Notes under the pieces: generated by a model
Databases searched by the model: none
Told to the model about the DNA's origin: nothing
The model's input: only the letters and a program-made list of their open reading frames with translations
NCBI RefSeq assembly: GCF_030272615.1
Contig: NC_081406.1
Span: 115,043,783 to 115,103,782, forward strand
Origin: Cryptomeria japonica
Lineage: Eukaryota; Streptophyta; Pinopsida; Cupressales; Cupressaceae
DNA: 60,000 nucleotides
Reading direction: 5' to 3'
Position numbers and translations under genes: made by a program
Shown: positions 35,322-47,900 of the stretch, one piece after another
Position numbering within the stretch: the stretch's first letter is position 1
Layout: each line of letters opens with the position of its first letter

Positions 35322-36462
35322 TGTTGGCATCATGGTGAGCATGTTAAAGTTTGAGGTACTTATAGGTTGGCATTGATGGCAAATACCAGCTCCAATGTCA
35401 TCACAACCAATTGCAAAAGGGTTATAGTGGATTAGTAAGGAATAGGGGACTACAACCTTCCACTGGTGAGAAGAGACCAGTTTACAGGAAGCAACTGGTA
35501 GCAGATCATAATAGTGATTGATAAGTATGCGAAGTGAAAAAGATAAGAACACATAGTCATTAGCATGTTTGACTTGCTAACATGTGGATCTGACAAATTT
35601 AGAAAGAGCTAGTTGAAGCCGAAGTGCTTGCTAGAGAACCAGGGAGATTTGTGGCATGAACAAATAGTCCCATCAATATAATCGATGAGATTTGAGGAAC
35701 AAATAGATTGGCGCATAGACTAATTTTTGAGTTCAAATTTTGGAGGGAAAGTTCATGCCAAGATTGAATACAGCTATATATATGTTTTTCATCTTGATTT
35801 TTATTATTGTGGGAGTTGTCTGTGAATTGTGATTGAAAATAAGAGTAAGGTGAAGAATGAGCTAAGTGCAAAAGGATTCCTTATGAATCGGTGAGGTCAT
35901 TACTGAGAAGAGATAGAAGTAGATATAGAGCAGATCTATATGATAGAAATGTGTCATCATCACATCAATGATTTGTTTCTCTCTAATAATGGCAGCAGAT
36001 TGAATCTCTTAATAGGGTGAACCTTAACCGGTTCTGTTTGTAAAATCCCCTAACAAGGTGACTCCATGATGGAAGTGTAAAATCCTTTTGTAAGGTGAAT
36101 CCTAATAGATTCCAAGGTATTCTTAACAAGATAGCCATCATCGTTAATAGGGTAGTGTTCTCAAAAGGAACAAGATTGTAAGCTCTTAACCGAACACTCT
36201 TTTTACTACAGTAAAAGAGATTGTGGGTTATCCCCACCATGGTTTTCTCCCTCTAACTGAGGGTTTCCATGTATAATTGCTGGTATTATGTGATGTTTAT
36301 TTGATTCATGCAAATCTCTTTCCTTCAATGTTCTTGATTTCCTAATTAATGCAATGTTTTAAGTTAATTTGAAATTTAAGGTATTTGCAGATTGATCAGT
36401 TTGGAATTTTATTGTTTATAAACTGTTTTTACTGATTCACCCCCTCTCAGTCACCGATATCA
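35322..36462 (+). repeat. Element C 5' LTR
   Basis: It aligns with 54870-56057. The right end is approximate because CACCGATATCA here stands against CACCGGTTAATACCAACA in the 3' copy. It contains the GATTCACCCCCTCTCAG signature near its end and the GGTTTTCTCCC module at about 36238-36265. Confidence 0.85.
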
Positions 36463-36475
36463 GTATCAGAAGAAA

Positions 36476-37756
36476 CTTGATGAGGCTAATGAGATGATTA
36501 CTTAGTTGAAGGATAGACTGAAAAAATCACTTGTTAAAAGGAAGGAACTCGCTCTACAACTTAATGAGAGTCAAGATATCATAGATCAACTCTCTGAACA
36601 TAGTGGATTTGAAGAAGTAGAAGAGGCAGTCTCAGAGCTGATGGAAAAGAACAAGAAGCTAACTGAAGAAAACACAAATCTAAAAAGAGAGCATGAAAGT
36701 CAGGCCCTAAGAATGACTGAAATAGTAGAAGCCAACAAGATAGCAGAGGATAGAAAGAGAAATTGAGAAGAAGCACTATCAAAAGATGAAAGAGCCAAAA
36801 GTCTCATTGAAGAAGCCCTAAGAGAATGATGAAATCATCATTGAAAAGGATGAAGAAATTTGAATTCTTACTCAAGAGAATGCAGTCATGCAAGAACATT
36901 TGCATGACAAAGCAGAGGAAAAGGAGAAGATGATGTAGATTGAACAACTCAGAAATGAGTTGAAAGCTACAAATGAGAGAAATGAAAAGCTGAGAAAAAT
37001 TAATGAAATCTCTAAGAAGATAGATGAACAACTAAAATCTCAGAGGAGAACAAAGGTGACAACTGGTATTGGCTACTTTGGTATAGGTCCAATAGAAATA
37101 GGAGAATCATCTAATCCCAAGAGGATGAAGGATGATAAAAGGGACAAATTAGGAATAAAAGGGATGAAGTTTTCTAAATATTCTTGCAATTATTGTGGTA
37201 AACCAGGACATAAGTCTGATGTCAGTTGGTCAGTCACAAGAAGTCATTCACCTTTTATGGTTATTGCTATAACTGTCACAAGTATGGACACACTGGTTAT
37301 GTGTATAAATCTTGATCAAGTAGCATGTCTAGTAGAAGAATCTTTAATGGATATTTCTTTACATGCAATAAATATGGACACAAAGCTGAAGAATGCATGT
37401 TCAAGACAAATGAATCAAAATCTCCACCCAAACTAGTTAGCCCTAATAGGAGTAATCATCTCAATATCACCTGTTCCACTTGTGGAAATTTTGGTCATGA
37501 TGCAACGAATTGGAGAATGAGAATGGGTAAGAGAAACAATGCAGGACCATGGAAAACTACTGGTATGGCATCTTTCATTTTCCATAAGATCAATCATTTA
37601 GCCAAAGAGTACAAGAACCGATCCTATAACCAGTCTGAAGACAGGAACCAATTTGGCAAGAAGAAAGGGCCAAATGATTTGAAAGGAAATAAGACATTTG
37701 AAGAAGTGAAGAATGAAATGAAAAAGATGTGGACTAAGAAGGAAGATAGAAAATAA
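36476..37756 (+). pseudogene. Element C ORF1: coiled coil plus a CCHC knuckle array
   Basis: The frames alternate (2, 0, 2). The first 500 bp or so encode a long Glu/Lys-rich coiled coil (phrases LKDRLKKSLVKRKEL, EENTNLKREHES). A basic linker follows, then up to five zinc-knuckle-like units: CNYCGKPGH (37185-37211), CYNCHKYGH (37265-37291), FTCNKYGHKAEEC (about 37355-37396), CSTCGNFGHDATNW (37472-37513) and FIFHKINHLAKEY (about 37575-37613). Only some keep all four ligands; substitutions are Cys to Phe, Tyr or Trp. A Lys-rich tail ends at 37756. This is GAG-like in having a nucleic-acid-binding end, but I see no copia or gypsy capsid core. Element F encodes a protein of the same architecture. 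Confidence 0.7.
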
Positions 37757-38243
37757 GGAGCGAAGAATTTTGAAACTAAGTCATCATCCACCAATGATGA
37801 CAGTTATTCTTCAAACTAAGCATATCGATGCTCAAGGGAAGCCTTTTAAAACAAAACAAAAAGAAGAAAATCATGGCTGATTCCCCGAAACCAAAGTGAG
37901 GTAACTCTTATTTGCATTACTTAGATGCAGAAAAGTTGGCATATTGTTTGTAATTCTTCATCAGTGAATTATTAAGAGTATAGTTGTTAAAGGTTGTATT
38001 GTTACCGGTAAGGAAGTAACACTCATAAATTATAAGATATTACCATTTGAGGTCATACAACTTAACTATTGTAAAAGTTCTCAGAACAACTTAACAAATA
38101 AATAAGGAAATGAAAGCTCATTTTGTTTACCTTTCTTTCATTTGTGCATTCATGATCTGCTTGTGTGTGTAATCAAAGGCTTTTTAAATTTGTTAAGCGC
38201 ATTACGTGCAAAGTAAGTTTGGAGATCAAGCAGTGAATTTTTG

Positions 38244-39281
38244 ATGATCGAAAGCCCTAGAAGAAATGGTAGAAGAAGTCAATCTGTGAATTCTCTTCAA
38301 ATTCATCATGGAAGCTTCCATGTCGACTCTGTTGAGGTAGTTAATGAGCCACAACCCGAGTTCAAGATGCATCCTTTGAAGGACAGATAGATCAATATGA
38401 CAGTTGCCTTATCATCTATGCCCTCTGATGTGTTACTGGTTGAAGATATATGTTCTTTCAAGATGAATTCAAAAGGTTTTGTGACAATAGTTTGTTGAAG
38501 GCAAAACATATGCATCTAAAGACCAAGGGTTTGTCATATGTTGTTGATATTCCTAACCAATTCTATGTTGATTGGATCAGGTATGTGCTAAGAAGAGTGC
38601 ATGACTAGTTTCTATGGTTGGAAGCTAGAGCACCAATCAAAATCACAAAGGAGGTGATCCAAAGAGTAATAGGATTTAGTGCAATAGGTGAAGCACTAAC
38701 CCTAAGGATAATATCATCTGGTGATGTCTCTCAGTTGACTCAATCCTGATTTGACAAGAGAGAAATGACAAGTCACTCATATTGAGGATGAAGAAGTGAG
38801 GTTTGCATCTGCAATGATAGCTTATAGGGTTTATCAATCAAGCCGCATGAACAATGTGTCGGTTCTATTCATGCAGCTTACTAGATCATCAAGGAGGATG
38901 CAACATACGACATTTGTGAGATGATAAGAAGTCAATTCCTAGTGAACATGGGCCGAATCAAGAAGAACAAAAGAAAATCATTCAGCTATGGTTCAATTCT
39001 GGTATGTATCTTCTTCTATGTGCAAAATTTCTTTCTCAGTAAGGGAAATGTAGTGTGGTCTGTAGATAAACCTATCATAGTTTAGATAGGTAAAATTATT
39101 AGAGACTTAGGTGATAAGTTTGGAGAGACAATGTGGGCTTATTTTAAAGCTTTCCAAACTAGAATGCATCAACAAGAGAGAATCCCAATCGGTATAGTCC
39201 AAAAGTTCAAGGACACCATTTGTTTTCTTGTTGATACTGATTGTTTCATTATTCAATCAGTTCAACCTAGAACCTTCTAGG
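38244..39281 (+). pseudogene. Element C ORF2, N-terminal part (unknown)
   Basis: Frame 0 opens at ATG 38244 with an Arg/Ser-rich leader. The text then moves to frame 2 with DEFKRFCDNSLLKAKHMHL and FYVDWIRYVLRRVHD, then IKITKEVIQRVIGFSAIGEA. That last phrase is reminiscent of the plant-transposon-associated proteins found in many large elements, but I cannot name a family. Frameshifts and stops (TAG 39278-39280, others upstream) break it. Element D enters here. The frame resumes at 50731 with no loss: TTC TAG G|TA CCT, so the stop lies within the CTAGG duplication. Confidence 0.6.
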
Positions 39282-39683
39282 TGTTGGCATATGATGAACC
39301 GACATGTTGATATGATGATAATGTATGTTTTCATTGATGTTAATAAGTGCATGAGAACAAGTATGAAGATTGGAAGAAGTTGGTGAACCAGTATGAAGAG
39401 ATGCAGTGAACTGGTGTCTGGGTTTCACTAAGTGTGACTACTAGTTGGTAGTATCAGCTCTAGGGTTTCCAGTTTGGAAATCTCGCTTGTGTGGTGCAAC
39501 TGATGATATTCTATGATGACTTAGCTAAGAGATGAAGATGAGACCATGAAGCCACGTCAGCGTTGTGCACGTGAAGGATTTCCTTGAGGATCTTGCATGT
39601 GAAGATTCACTGCATTAAATATCTACCTCGGGAATGAACATTCTTCTTAGTGGTATGAGAAGAAAGCGTGATGAGTTACTGAT
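39282..39683 (+). repeat. Element D 5' LTR, left part
   Basis: It matches the start of the 3' LTR (49341 onward) up to GAGTTACTGAT, where element E entered. Confidence 0.9.
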
Positions 39684-40129
39684 TGTTGGTGTAAATAATT
39701 ATTCATCTTGGATATTATTACACTTACTTAAGTTTACTTAGGAAATGCATTTCATAGTAGTTTGGGTATGAGACACTTGGGTGTTTGTGCCATATTGGGA
39801 TAGTGTGTGTAGGAGAATTTCCACCTTTTATGGTGTTGATCTTGTTGTTACACTCCACATTCAGTGGGTGATCCACCTCATGTGGAATATTATATTGTTT
39901 CTCCTACCTACCCTTGTTTCTTATTGAGCCACATGTCATGTTTGTGTGCTCACATATCCATATAGCCTTGCCTATATAAGCAGACTCATATTCATTGTAT
40001 GTAACAAATGCTTAATGATCCAGTTGATCATATTTTTCATCTTGATAGAATATAATTTATTTCTATCATTTATTTTGTTCTCTTTTTTTTGTGCTTTCCA
40101 TTGCCTCTTGATCTTGGCAAAATCTCACA
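39684..40129 (+). repeat. Element E 5' LTR
   Basis: This 446-bp copy has terminal TGTTGG and CTCACA and contains a clear TATA box at 39973. Confidence 0.95.
39972..39980 (+). promoter_or_regulatory. TATA box in element E 5' LTR
   Basis: CTATATAAG lies about 290 bp into the LTR, with a CA-containing start region some 30 bp on. The same word is at 43742-43750 in the 3' LTR. The placement suits the U3/R boundary of a 446-bp LTR. Confidence 0.6.
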
Positions 40130-40958
40130 TGGTATCAGAGCCATTAGAGTGTCATTGGTTTGCAAATTGAGAGAAATTTGATGCTATTTGGGGTTTGCAT
40201 TTTGGATCTTTCTATTGCAGGTTTTTATTGAAGCTTGATGAGTCAAATCTGAGGTCATCATTGGATTGAGGAGGTCCAAGAAAGTCAGTTTTACCTTTTG
40301 TTTCATCCAAATCGGACTTCAAAGGCCAAATCTAGAGGCATTTGAAGTTTGAAGCCACGACGAAAATTTTCTAGAAATTAAAACTTTGCAGGTGTTTTTC
40401 AAATAGCGATATCTCACTCATCCAGACTCCTTTTTTTGAGCAATTCTTTTTGTTTTAGGGTAAAATTTCATGATCTATATAGTGGTGTAGGATTTTTCTG
40501 ATTTTCAAATACAGGTTTTTTGGAAATTGCGAAATCCCAATTTTTACAACTTTGGAGGCTTCATTTGGGCTCATATGGACTCCTTTTCAGGTGTCATTTT
40601 TTTTGAAAGTGCATATTTTTTCATCTACTTTCATAATCTGCCATCTGTTTGTAGTGATTTTAAGTAGAAATTGTACTTTCAGTATTTGGCCATTTTTGGC
40701 ATATTTGGTACTTGCATTTTGCTTGGATCTCAGTTTAGATCACTAGCAGTATTTGTTGAAGTCTCTTAGATCTCAATTTGAAAAGTTGTAAATTGAAATC
40801 AGAAGTCCACCTTGCCATTGTTTGCAAGTGGCCTATTGTACACTCACTACATATAAAGTGCCAAAATCATCATTTTTTAGGGGGGTACTTTGATTGAGTG
40901 AATTTGGGAGGGTGCCTCTTGTGCTTTTGTGCTCTTGTGTTCCTTCCTTTTTGCTGCT
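40130..40958 (+). other. Element E leader
   Basis: Between the primer site and the GAG start lie about 830 bp without a convincing ORF. The stretch is T-rich with runs such as CATTTTTTTTGAAAG. A packaging signal and untranslated leader are expected here. No splice signal is obvious. Confidence 0.5.
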
Positions 40959-43163
40959 ATGGGTTCTTCTAAGCTTACTCTCTTAACTCCTCATAATTAT
41001 GCTACTTGGAAAATTGATGCATGGAGTAAACTTATGGAAAAAGGACTAACTCATTACATTGATGGAACTATTGTTGCTCCTGTTGATCCTAAGGTTGATC
41101 CAGTTGGTCACTTGGATTGGCTCACTAAAAATATCATGGCAATTGGTACCTTAAGAAAGTATGTATCAAAGGATCTCATTTTTCATATTGAGAAGTGTAC
41201 TCTAATCAAGGATGCTTGGAAAAAGTTTCAAGACTTGTATGGTCAAGTTGATGAGATTAGGGGATATCAAATTGATAGTGATCTCACCATGTTAGATCCC
41301 AAGAACTTTGATACTATACAAGATTATGTCACTAAGGAAAATGAGTTGAGGGCATACCTCAAAGATTGTGGCATTGATAAGAAGGATACTCAATTGATAT
41401 TCAACTTGATAGGCAAGCTTCCACAAGAATATGCAACATTTGTTTCTAGTTTCCAAACCCATAGGATGACAATGGGTTCAAGCTACCCAATGCCTACATT
41501 TGATGCTTTCAATGAAATGTTGATGATGGAACAAACTAAGTTGATAAGCATGGGCATTATTAAGGCTTCTAAGTCTCAAGCATTAGTGGCAAATCAAGGG
41601 AACAAAGGAAATCAAGGAAAAGACAACTCAAACAAGAAGAAATGGCAATCAAAGCCTAAGGACAAAGCATCATCCTCTCCACAACAAGGAGATACATCCT
41701 CTTCCAAGAGGGATAATTCACCAAAGAGGGAGAGACCTACTTGTGCCTATTGTAAAAAGTTTGGTCATGAGGAGCGTCGTTGCCATTCTAAGAAGATTGA
41801 TGAGCTGACACATATCATCAAAAAGCATAACATTGATTTGCCTAATGTCTACAAGAAGGATGGTTCATCAACTTCCACTCCCTCACATTCAAAAGGAAAA
41901 GGGAAAGCATTCATGGCTTCTACAAGTGGGAAAACTCACTCTTTTGGTATAAGAAAAGGAAAAGCTTTATGTGCTACTATCAGTCATGATTCAGAGAGAT
42001 GGCTTCTAGATTCAGGGGCTTCTCATCATATGGCATCTTCGCAGTCTATGTTCTCTACATTTGAGCCTTGCACCATGCTGCAGATTTTGATGGGAAATCA
42101 TACATACATGGATGTGATTGGGAAAGGATCTATTGACATTGGGGATAACTCCTTCAATAATGTGTTGTGTGTACCCCACTTGACAAACAATCTCCTTTCT
42201 ATCTATCAAATCACACATGGCGCAACTAAGAGAGTTGTGGAGTTCACACCTGAGTTAGTTTTCATTAGAGACTTGGAGACTAGAGATATCATTGCGAGTG
42301 GGGTGGTTGATCATGCATCTCGGTTATACTCCTTTTTAGATTTTGTTGAAGATGATGATTTCATATTTGATGATTCTACACATGATGATCACACTTCTTG
42401 TGATGGTTCAGATTTTGAGGAGAACTTTGGGCACTTGAACATGGGGATTCTCACAGGTGAACCCATTCTTGAGTCATGTATTTCATCTCCTCATATTGAT
42501 ATCACATAACCTATTGCACCTGATGATGTGGATAGTGCGATAGTTTTTCCTTCATGTGATTCAGTGCAGCAGGATATTCATAGTCTTCTAGGTTCAGATT
42601 CATGGGATGATTACTTGATAGACATTGCAAGTTTGTTTGTGGAATCCTACATTTCAGATTTGGGAGACATCATTGATGACATTCATCTTCTCTTTGATGA
42701 AGTTGATCCTTCTTTGATTATTGTGAGGGAACACTCTGACCCTCTTGTTCATTCTCTACATGATCATTCTTTCGAGGTTGACATGATTGTGGATACTTAT
42801 GTACATCAGTTGGAGGAGGTCTCTTTATTTTTTGAGGAGACATGTGAGTCTTTGGGACATGTTCTACATCCATATCCACTAGATCTTGGAGTGCCTTTTT
42901 CAGCAGTGTGGCATAGTTTACCACCTTTGGAGGGGGTATCTTTCAGCATTGACATGGGGACACTTGAGCAGTTTTCAGAGATTCCTTTCATCATGAGTTT
43001 TCTTCATACATCTTCCCTTCATGATTGGGGAGACTTCATGGATACACCTTTGGTTTTGTTTCTTCCAAAGGGGAGGAATATTGTTCGATGTTCGTGGAGC
43101 AGTTTCTTCATACATCAAGCTTCTATCATTGGTGCAAATTCCACATTGAGGGGGCCTTCCTAG
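40959..43163 (+). pseudogene. Element E GAG-protease polyprotein with an acidic tail
   Basis: I chose ATG 40959 (MGSSKLTLLTPHNYATWK) because copia GAGs start just before this phrase; the frame is open ten codons further upstream. Copia capsid text (WKKFQDLYG, then KLPQEYATFVSSF) is followed by a Lys/Ser-rich linker. The intact knuckle is CAYCKKFGHEERRC (about 41750), and the protease motif is WLLDSGASHHM (about 42001-42033). After protease, where integrase should begin, the protein instead becomes acidic. TAA at 42507-42509 stands where CAA would fit, and the same frame runs on to 43163 with Asp/Glu/His/Leu-rich text unlike integrase. With only one stop in about 735 codons, this ORF was under selection until recently. 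Confidence 0.85.
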
Positions 43164-43453
43164 CTTCTCTTCTTCTCTCATATGTGGGGGACTTTTTCCT
43201 CACATGGGCTTTTGTCCTTCACATTCTTCTATGAGTTCTCTTGTAAGTTTTCATCTCTCTTTAGGGGGAGGATTTTTTCCCATTGGTTTTTTCTCTCTTT
43301 CCCCACTTTGTGAGAGATTTCATTGCATTGGTTTGGATGCATTTGCATTTGTACATGGGTACCTAACATGGCCTAGTAGCTGGGACCCACCTTGCATTGC
43401 TTAGTTGCATTGTAGACTTAAGTGCATTCCCCTAAGTTGCACTTAAGGGGGGG

Positions 43454-43899
43454 TGTTGGTGTAAATAACTATTCATCTTGGATATTATTAAACTTACTTA
43501 AGTTTACTTAGGAAATGCATTTCATAGTAGTTTGGGTATGAGACACTTGGGTGTTTGTGCCATATTGGGATAGTGTGTGTAGGAGAATTTCCACCTTTTA
43601 TGGTGTTGATCTTGTTGTTACACTCCACATTCAGTGGGTGATCCACCTCATGTGGAATATTATATTGTTTCTCCTACCTACCCTTGTTTCTTATTGAGCC
43701 ACATGTCATGTTTGTGTGCTCACATATCCATATAGCCTTGCCTATATAAGCAGGCTCATATTCATTGTATGTAACAAATGCTTAATGATCCAGTTGATCA
43801 TATTTTTCATCTTGATAGAATACAATTTATTTCTATCATTTATTTTGTTCTCTCTTATTTGTGCTTGCCATTGCCTCTTGATCTTGGCAAAATCTCACA
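43454..43899 (+). repeat. Element E 3' LTR
   Basis: This is the second 446-bp copy. Differences from the 5' copy include AATTAT/AACTAT, TTACAC/TTAAAC, CAGACT/CAGGCT, ATATAA/ATACAA and three within the T-rich end. Confidence 0.95.
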
Positions 43900-43904
43900 C
43901 CGAT

Positions 43905-44916
43905 TTCTATGTACGGTGAAGAATGGATGATGTAGATTGTCTTGTGATCTGTTTGAAATTATATTGCTCTATGCAAAGTGTTTGGATGGTCAGGATTGGA
44001 CAGCTTATATTGTAAACCCAAAATGCTTAGGGTTTAGGGTTTATGCTACTGACCTAATTATTGTCTATAAGGTCGATGATGTTTGTTATTGTAAGTTGTT
44101 AGAAAATGTTGTTTGTGTATCCGAGTGATGAGAACAGTAAGAGAAAACTGCAAAGTGTGATTGCAGAGTAGAGGAACTGAAAAGGATTTGCCTTAGCATA
44201 TAGTGTTGTTCTCAGATCAAAGCTTTACCTGTTGTCTTCTAACCATTTCAACAAAAGGAAAATCCGTTTGTTGGGTAGCTTTAATAGGCTTACTATAAAT
44301 CCTCTAACCAGGTGACTCAAGTTCATTGAAATCTTTAAATCCTCTACCAAGGTAACCTTTAACAAGGTTTCAACCCTTAACAGGGTATATAGCCATCCCT
44401 TAACTAGGTGATCTTTAACAGGATTGGTTCCTAGCAGAACCTTATTCTAAAGTCTTTAACCGAACTAGGCTCCTAACAGAGTGAGCTTCAAAAGAGTTTA
44501 AAAACAAGTTTGTGGGTATTCATCTCCGCCATGGTTTTTCCCATTTGGGTTTCCACATGAAAATCTGTGTGTCATGAGTTGTGCATTTTTTTTTTATGTG
44601 ATGATTAAGTATTCTTTGTTTAAGTGATTATGCATGCAAAGCTAATGGTTATGGTATTGTCGACACACTACATGCATATGTTTATGGGTGAAGTAGTTAT
44701 CAAGTATTGAATGAATCTGAAGGATTTGGTTTTACCAGTTTATGTTGTCTGAGGTCTTACTGTGTTTAATCGGTATTGCCATGGTTAAGTTCAGTAATGA
44801 AGACAACCGGTTAGCATTGTTTTAACTTGATAAGTTGAACAAAAGTTTTTGTATGTACTAATTCACCCCCCCTCTCAGTACTAGTTAGGGTATCTATTTT
44901 TCATCATTATTCATCA
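43905..44916 (+). repeat. Element D 5' LTR, right part
   Basis: It resumes with TTCTATGTACGGTGAAG, matching the 3' LTR near 49709, and ends TCATCATTATTCATCA before the primer site. It contains the ATGGTTTTTCCC...GGGTTTCCACATG module (about 44530-44559) and GATTCACCCCCCC near the end. Confidence 0.9.
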
Positions 44917-44987
44917 ATTGGTATCAGAGCAACTCCAAGTCCTGGGTGATATAATATTAACCACTTGAGGTAAAACATCATGCCTTA

Positions 44988-47900
44988 ATGATGAAGAGGG
45001 AAGGTCCTAAGTTAAATAGAGATAAATTCAAAATATGGAAGGACATAATGAAGATCTATATCAAGAGTTTGGGTGCTCAACACTGGAGCTATGCTGAGAA
45101 TGTCTATGTAATTACCACTGGCACTTTAACCGATGATTAGAAAAGAGAGATTCAAGAAAATGGGCAAGTCATGGAAGCTCTTATTAGCAGTTTGTTTGAT
45201 ATTGAGTTCATTGATGTACAAGATAAGGAGACTCCTAAAGATGTATGGGACACATTGGAAACTATTTAAGGCGGTGATGAGCATGTAAAGAAAGCTAAGG
45301 AAGAGAGCCTTAGAGGAAAATTTGAGGACATGAGGATGGTTGAAGGTGAGACCATTCAACAATATGGCATAAGAATCAAGACTATTGTTGGAGATAGTAA
45401 GAGCACTAGTGGAACAATTGATGATGCCACCACTGTTAGTAAAGTCTTGAGATCATTGTTACCAGTGTATGCAATTAGAGTTGTTTCTATTCAAGAGTTA
45501 AGGTCTATTGACAAAACCAAGGTATCCTTAGACTCTATCATTGCAAAGTTAACTGCATATGAGTTGAATAGCTATGATGGCAGTGTTCAGAAGATTGAGT
45601 CAACTTTTAGAGCATCTGTTGCACCAACTAGAAAGGGAAAAGAAGCAAGTACTAGTTATGAATCCATGAAAAGCAGAGGTATGGATGAGGAAGAAATTCT
45701 GACGAAGTTTGAAGCTCTTCTTGCCAAGAGACTTCCAAAAGGTACTAGAAAATACAGAGGTAAGCTTCCTTTAAAGTATTTTTCCTGCAATAAGATAGGA
45801 CATATAGCTGTTAACTATCCTAAAAATGACAATAAGGATAAACTGGAGAGGTTTAGAAAGTATAAAGGAGGAAATAGAAGAAATTGTCTTGTTGCAGTGG
45901 ATGAAGGTGTTACTGATGAAGAATATGAGGATGAAGAGAATGAGGACATATTGTTTGTAGTTGTAAAGGAAGAAGTGTCTGACAAGAAAGCACTTGTCTC
46001 TCACATTGACAACTCTAATCAGTGGATAATTGATAGTGGTTGTTCTCACCACATGACTGGTGATCAGAAAATTTTTTTGTCTCTAGAAGAATATGATGGA
46101 GGTGTTTTTAGATTCGGCAATGATGCACCATGCTTGGTAAAAGGAAAAGGATTCATCTCATTGAATGGAAGGAGAAATGCGGATGATGTCTACTGGGTAG
46201 AAGGTCTTAAGCATAACTTGTTGAGTGTTGCTCAACTAAATGATAAAGGACTCATTCTGGAGTTCAAAGGTGGAGTCTGGAGTATAATAGGAAAAAGTGG
46301 TGAACTTATTGCCACCAGTAAGTAGACCAGAGGTAACTTGTTTCAGTTGAATGCCAAGATAAGTCGATGTCTGATGGCAAAATTTGATGACAGTTGGATA
46401 TGGCATAGGAGACTTTGTCATATAAACTTTGATAATATTGTGAAGGCTAGTAAGATCAAGGTAGTAAGAGGATTTCCTTTGTTGAACAAACCAAAGAATT
46501 CCTCGTGCAGAGAATGTCAACTTGGGAATATGTCTTCCTCAACTTTCAAAGGTAAGTCTTTTTCAGCAGAAAACTTACTTGATCTTGTGCATACTGATTT
46601 GTGTGGTCCTATAAAAACTAGAAGTATTCAGGGAGATAGGTATTTCATGATTCTTACTGATGACTACTCAAGAATGATGTAGGTCACATTCTTGAAAGAC
46701 AAGTCTGAGGCGTTTGGAAAGTTCAAAGCCTTTAGAGAATTATTAGAGAAGGAAAGTGGTCAAAAGATAAAATGCCTAAGAACTGATCAAGGAGGTGAAT
46801 TCACTTCTGATGAATTCAACAAGTACTGTGAAGATAGCAATATCAAGAGGCAGTTGTCTGCCCCAAGGATACCACAACAGAATGGCATAGCAGGAAGGAG
46901 TAACAAGATTGTAGTTGAAGAAGCTAGAACAGTGTTGATCCAAGGAAAGGTTGCTCACACTTTTTGGAGAGAAGCGGTGATCACTACAGTCTATACTATG
47001 AACCAGATACTCATCAAGAAAGGTAGAGTTAAAACCCCTTATAAGTATTGGACTAGGAAAACTCCCACTGTGAGTTATTTTAAAGTGTTTGGTAGTAAGT
47101 GTTGCATCAAGAGAGGTGAGCATCTAAGAAAGTTTGATGCTAAATGTGATGAAGGAATATTTTTGGGATATTCCACTAAGAGAAAAGCTCTCAAGTGCTA
47201 CAACAATAGAACATAGAAAATTATTGAGAGTATCAATGTCAGGGTTGATGAATCCCCTGAGGAACCTGTAGCGAGGAAGTGGAAGATGAACTGGGTATAG
47301 CCTTCTGGGAACCAGTTAAGAAAGAAACAAGTAAAGATCTCAGTGTTCTTGTATCGGTAGAAGCTGTAGTAGGTGAAGAAGAAGAGGAAAAACTAGCAGA
47401 ACCAGCTAGAGTCATTCCTAGGTATGTGAAACTACATCATGATCCGAAGCAAATCATAGGAGTTAAAGATGCAGGGATACTCACAAGAAGAAAGGTGAAA
47501 GAAAACTCTTGCATGATTTCTGAATTGGAGCCCAAGACTTCCAGAGAAGCACTTACAAATGAAGACTGGATTAAGGCAATGGAAGAGGAGCTAGACCAAA
47601 TAGAAAAGAATGCAACATGGTCCTTGGTACCCATACCCGAACACAAGAATGTCATAGGTACCAAATGGGTCTTCCGAAATAAGCTAAATGAAGAAGGCAC
47701 AGTTGTGAGGAACAAGGCAAGACTTGTATGCAAAGGATATGCTCAGGAAGAGGGAGAAGACTATGGAGAAACCTTTGCTCCTGTGGCTAGATTGGAAGGT
47801 GTCTGAATGCTACTTGCATTTGCAAAATTCAAGGGATTTAAGGTTTATCAGATGGATGTGAAGTTTGCATTCTTGAATGAAATTATGGAAGAGGAAGTGT

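Larger units (their letters stand above)
39684..43899 (+). mobile_element. Element E: young GAG-protease-only LTR element (TR-GAG type)
   Basis: E is 4216 bp with LTRs of exactly 446 bp each (39684-40129 and 43454-43899), TGTTGGTGTA...AATCTCACA. By eye they differ at about seven positions, the youngest-looking pair in the nest. The target duplications are CTGAT (39679-39683) and CCGAT (43900-43904), one mismatch. The primer site TGGTATCAGAGCC starts at 40130, and a G7 purine tract (43444-43453) precedes the 3' LTR. It encodes GAG and protease plus an acidic tail but has no integrase, RT or RNase H. Confidence 0.95.

Noticed and set aside
30985-35871. Various 60-100 codon frames on the minus strand of element H and the C 5' LTR
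   Set aside because: They show no gag or pol similarity. They cross LTR boundaries or follow the CA/TG-rich composition.
38522-39281. Env-like protein for element C ORF2
   Set aside because: No signal peptide, transmembrane segment or cleavage motif is visible. The text is charged and helical, so an envelope role is not supported.
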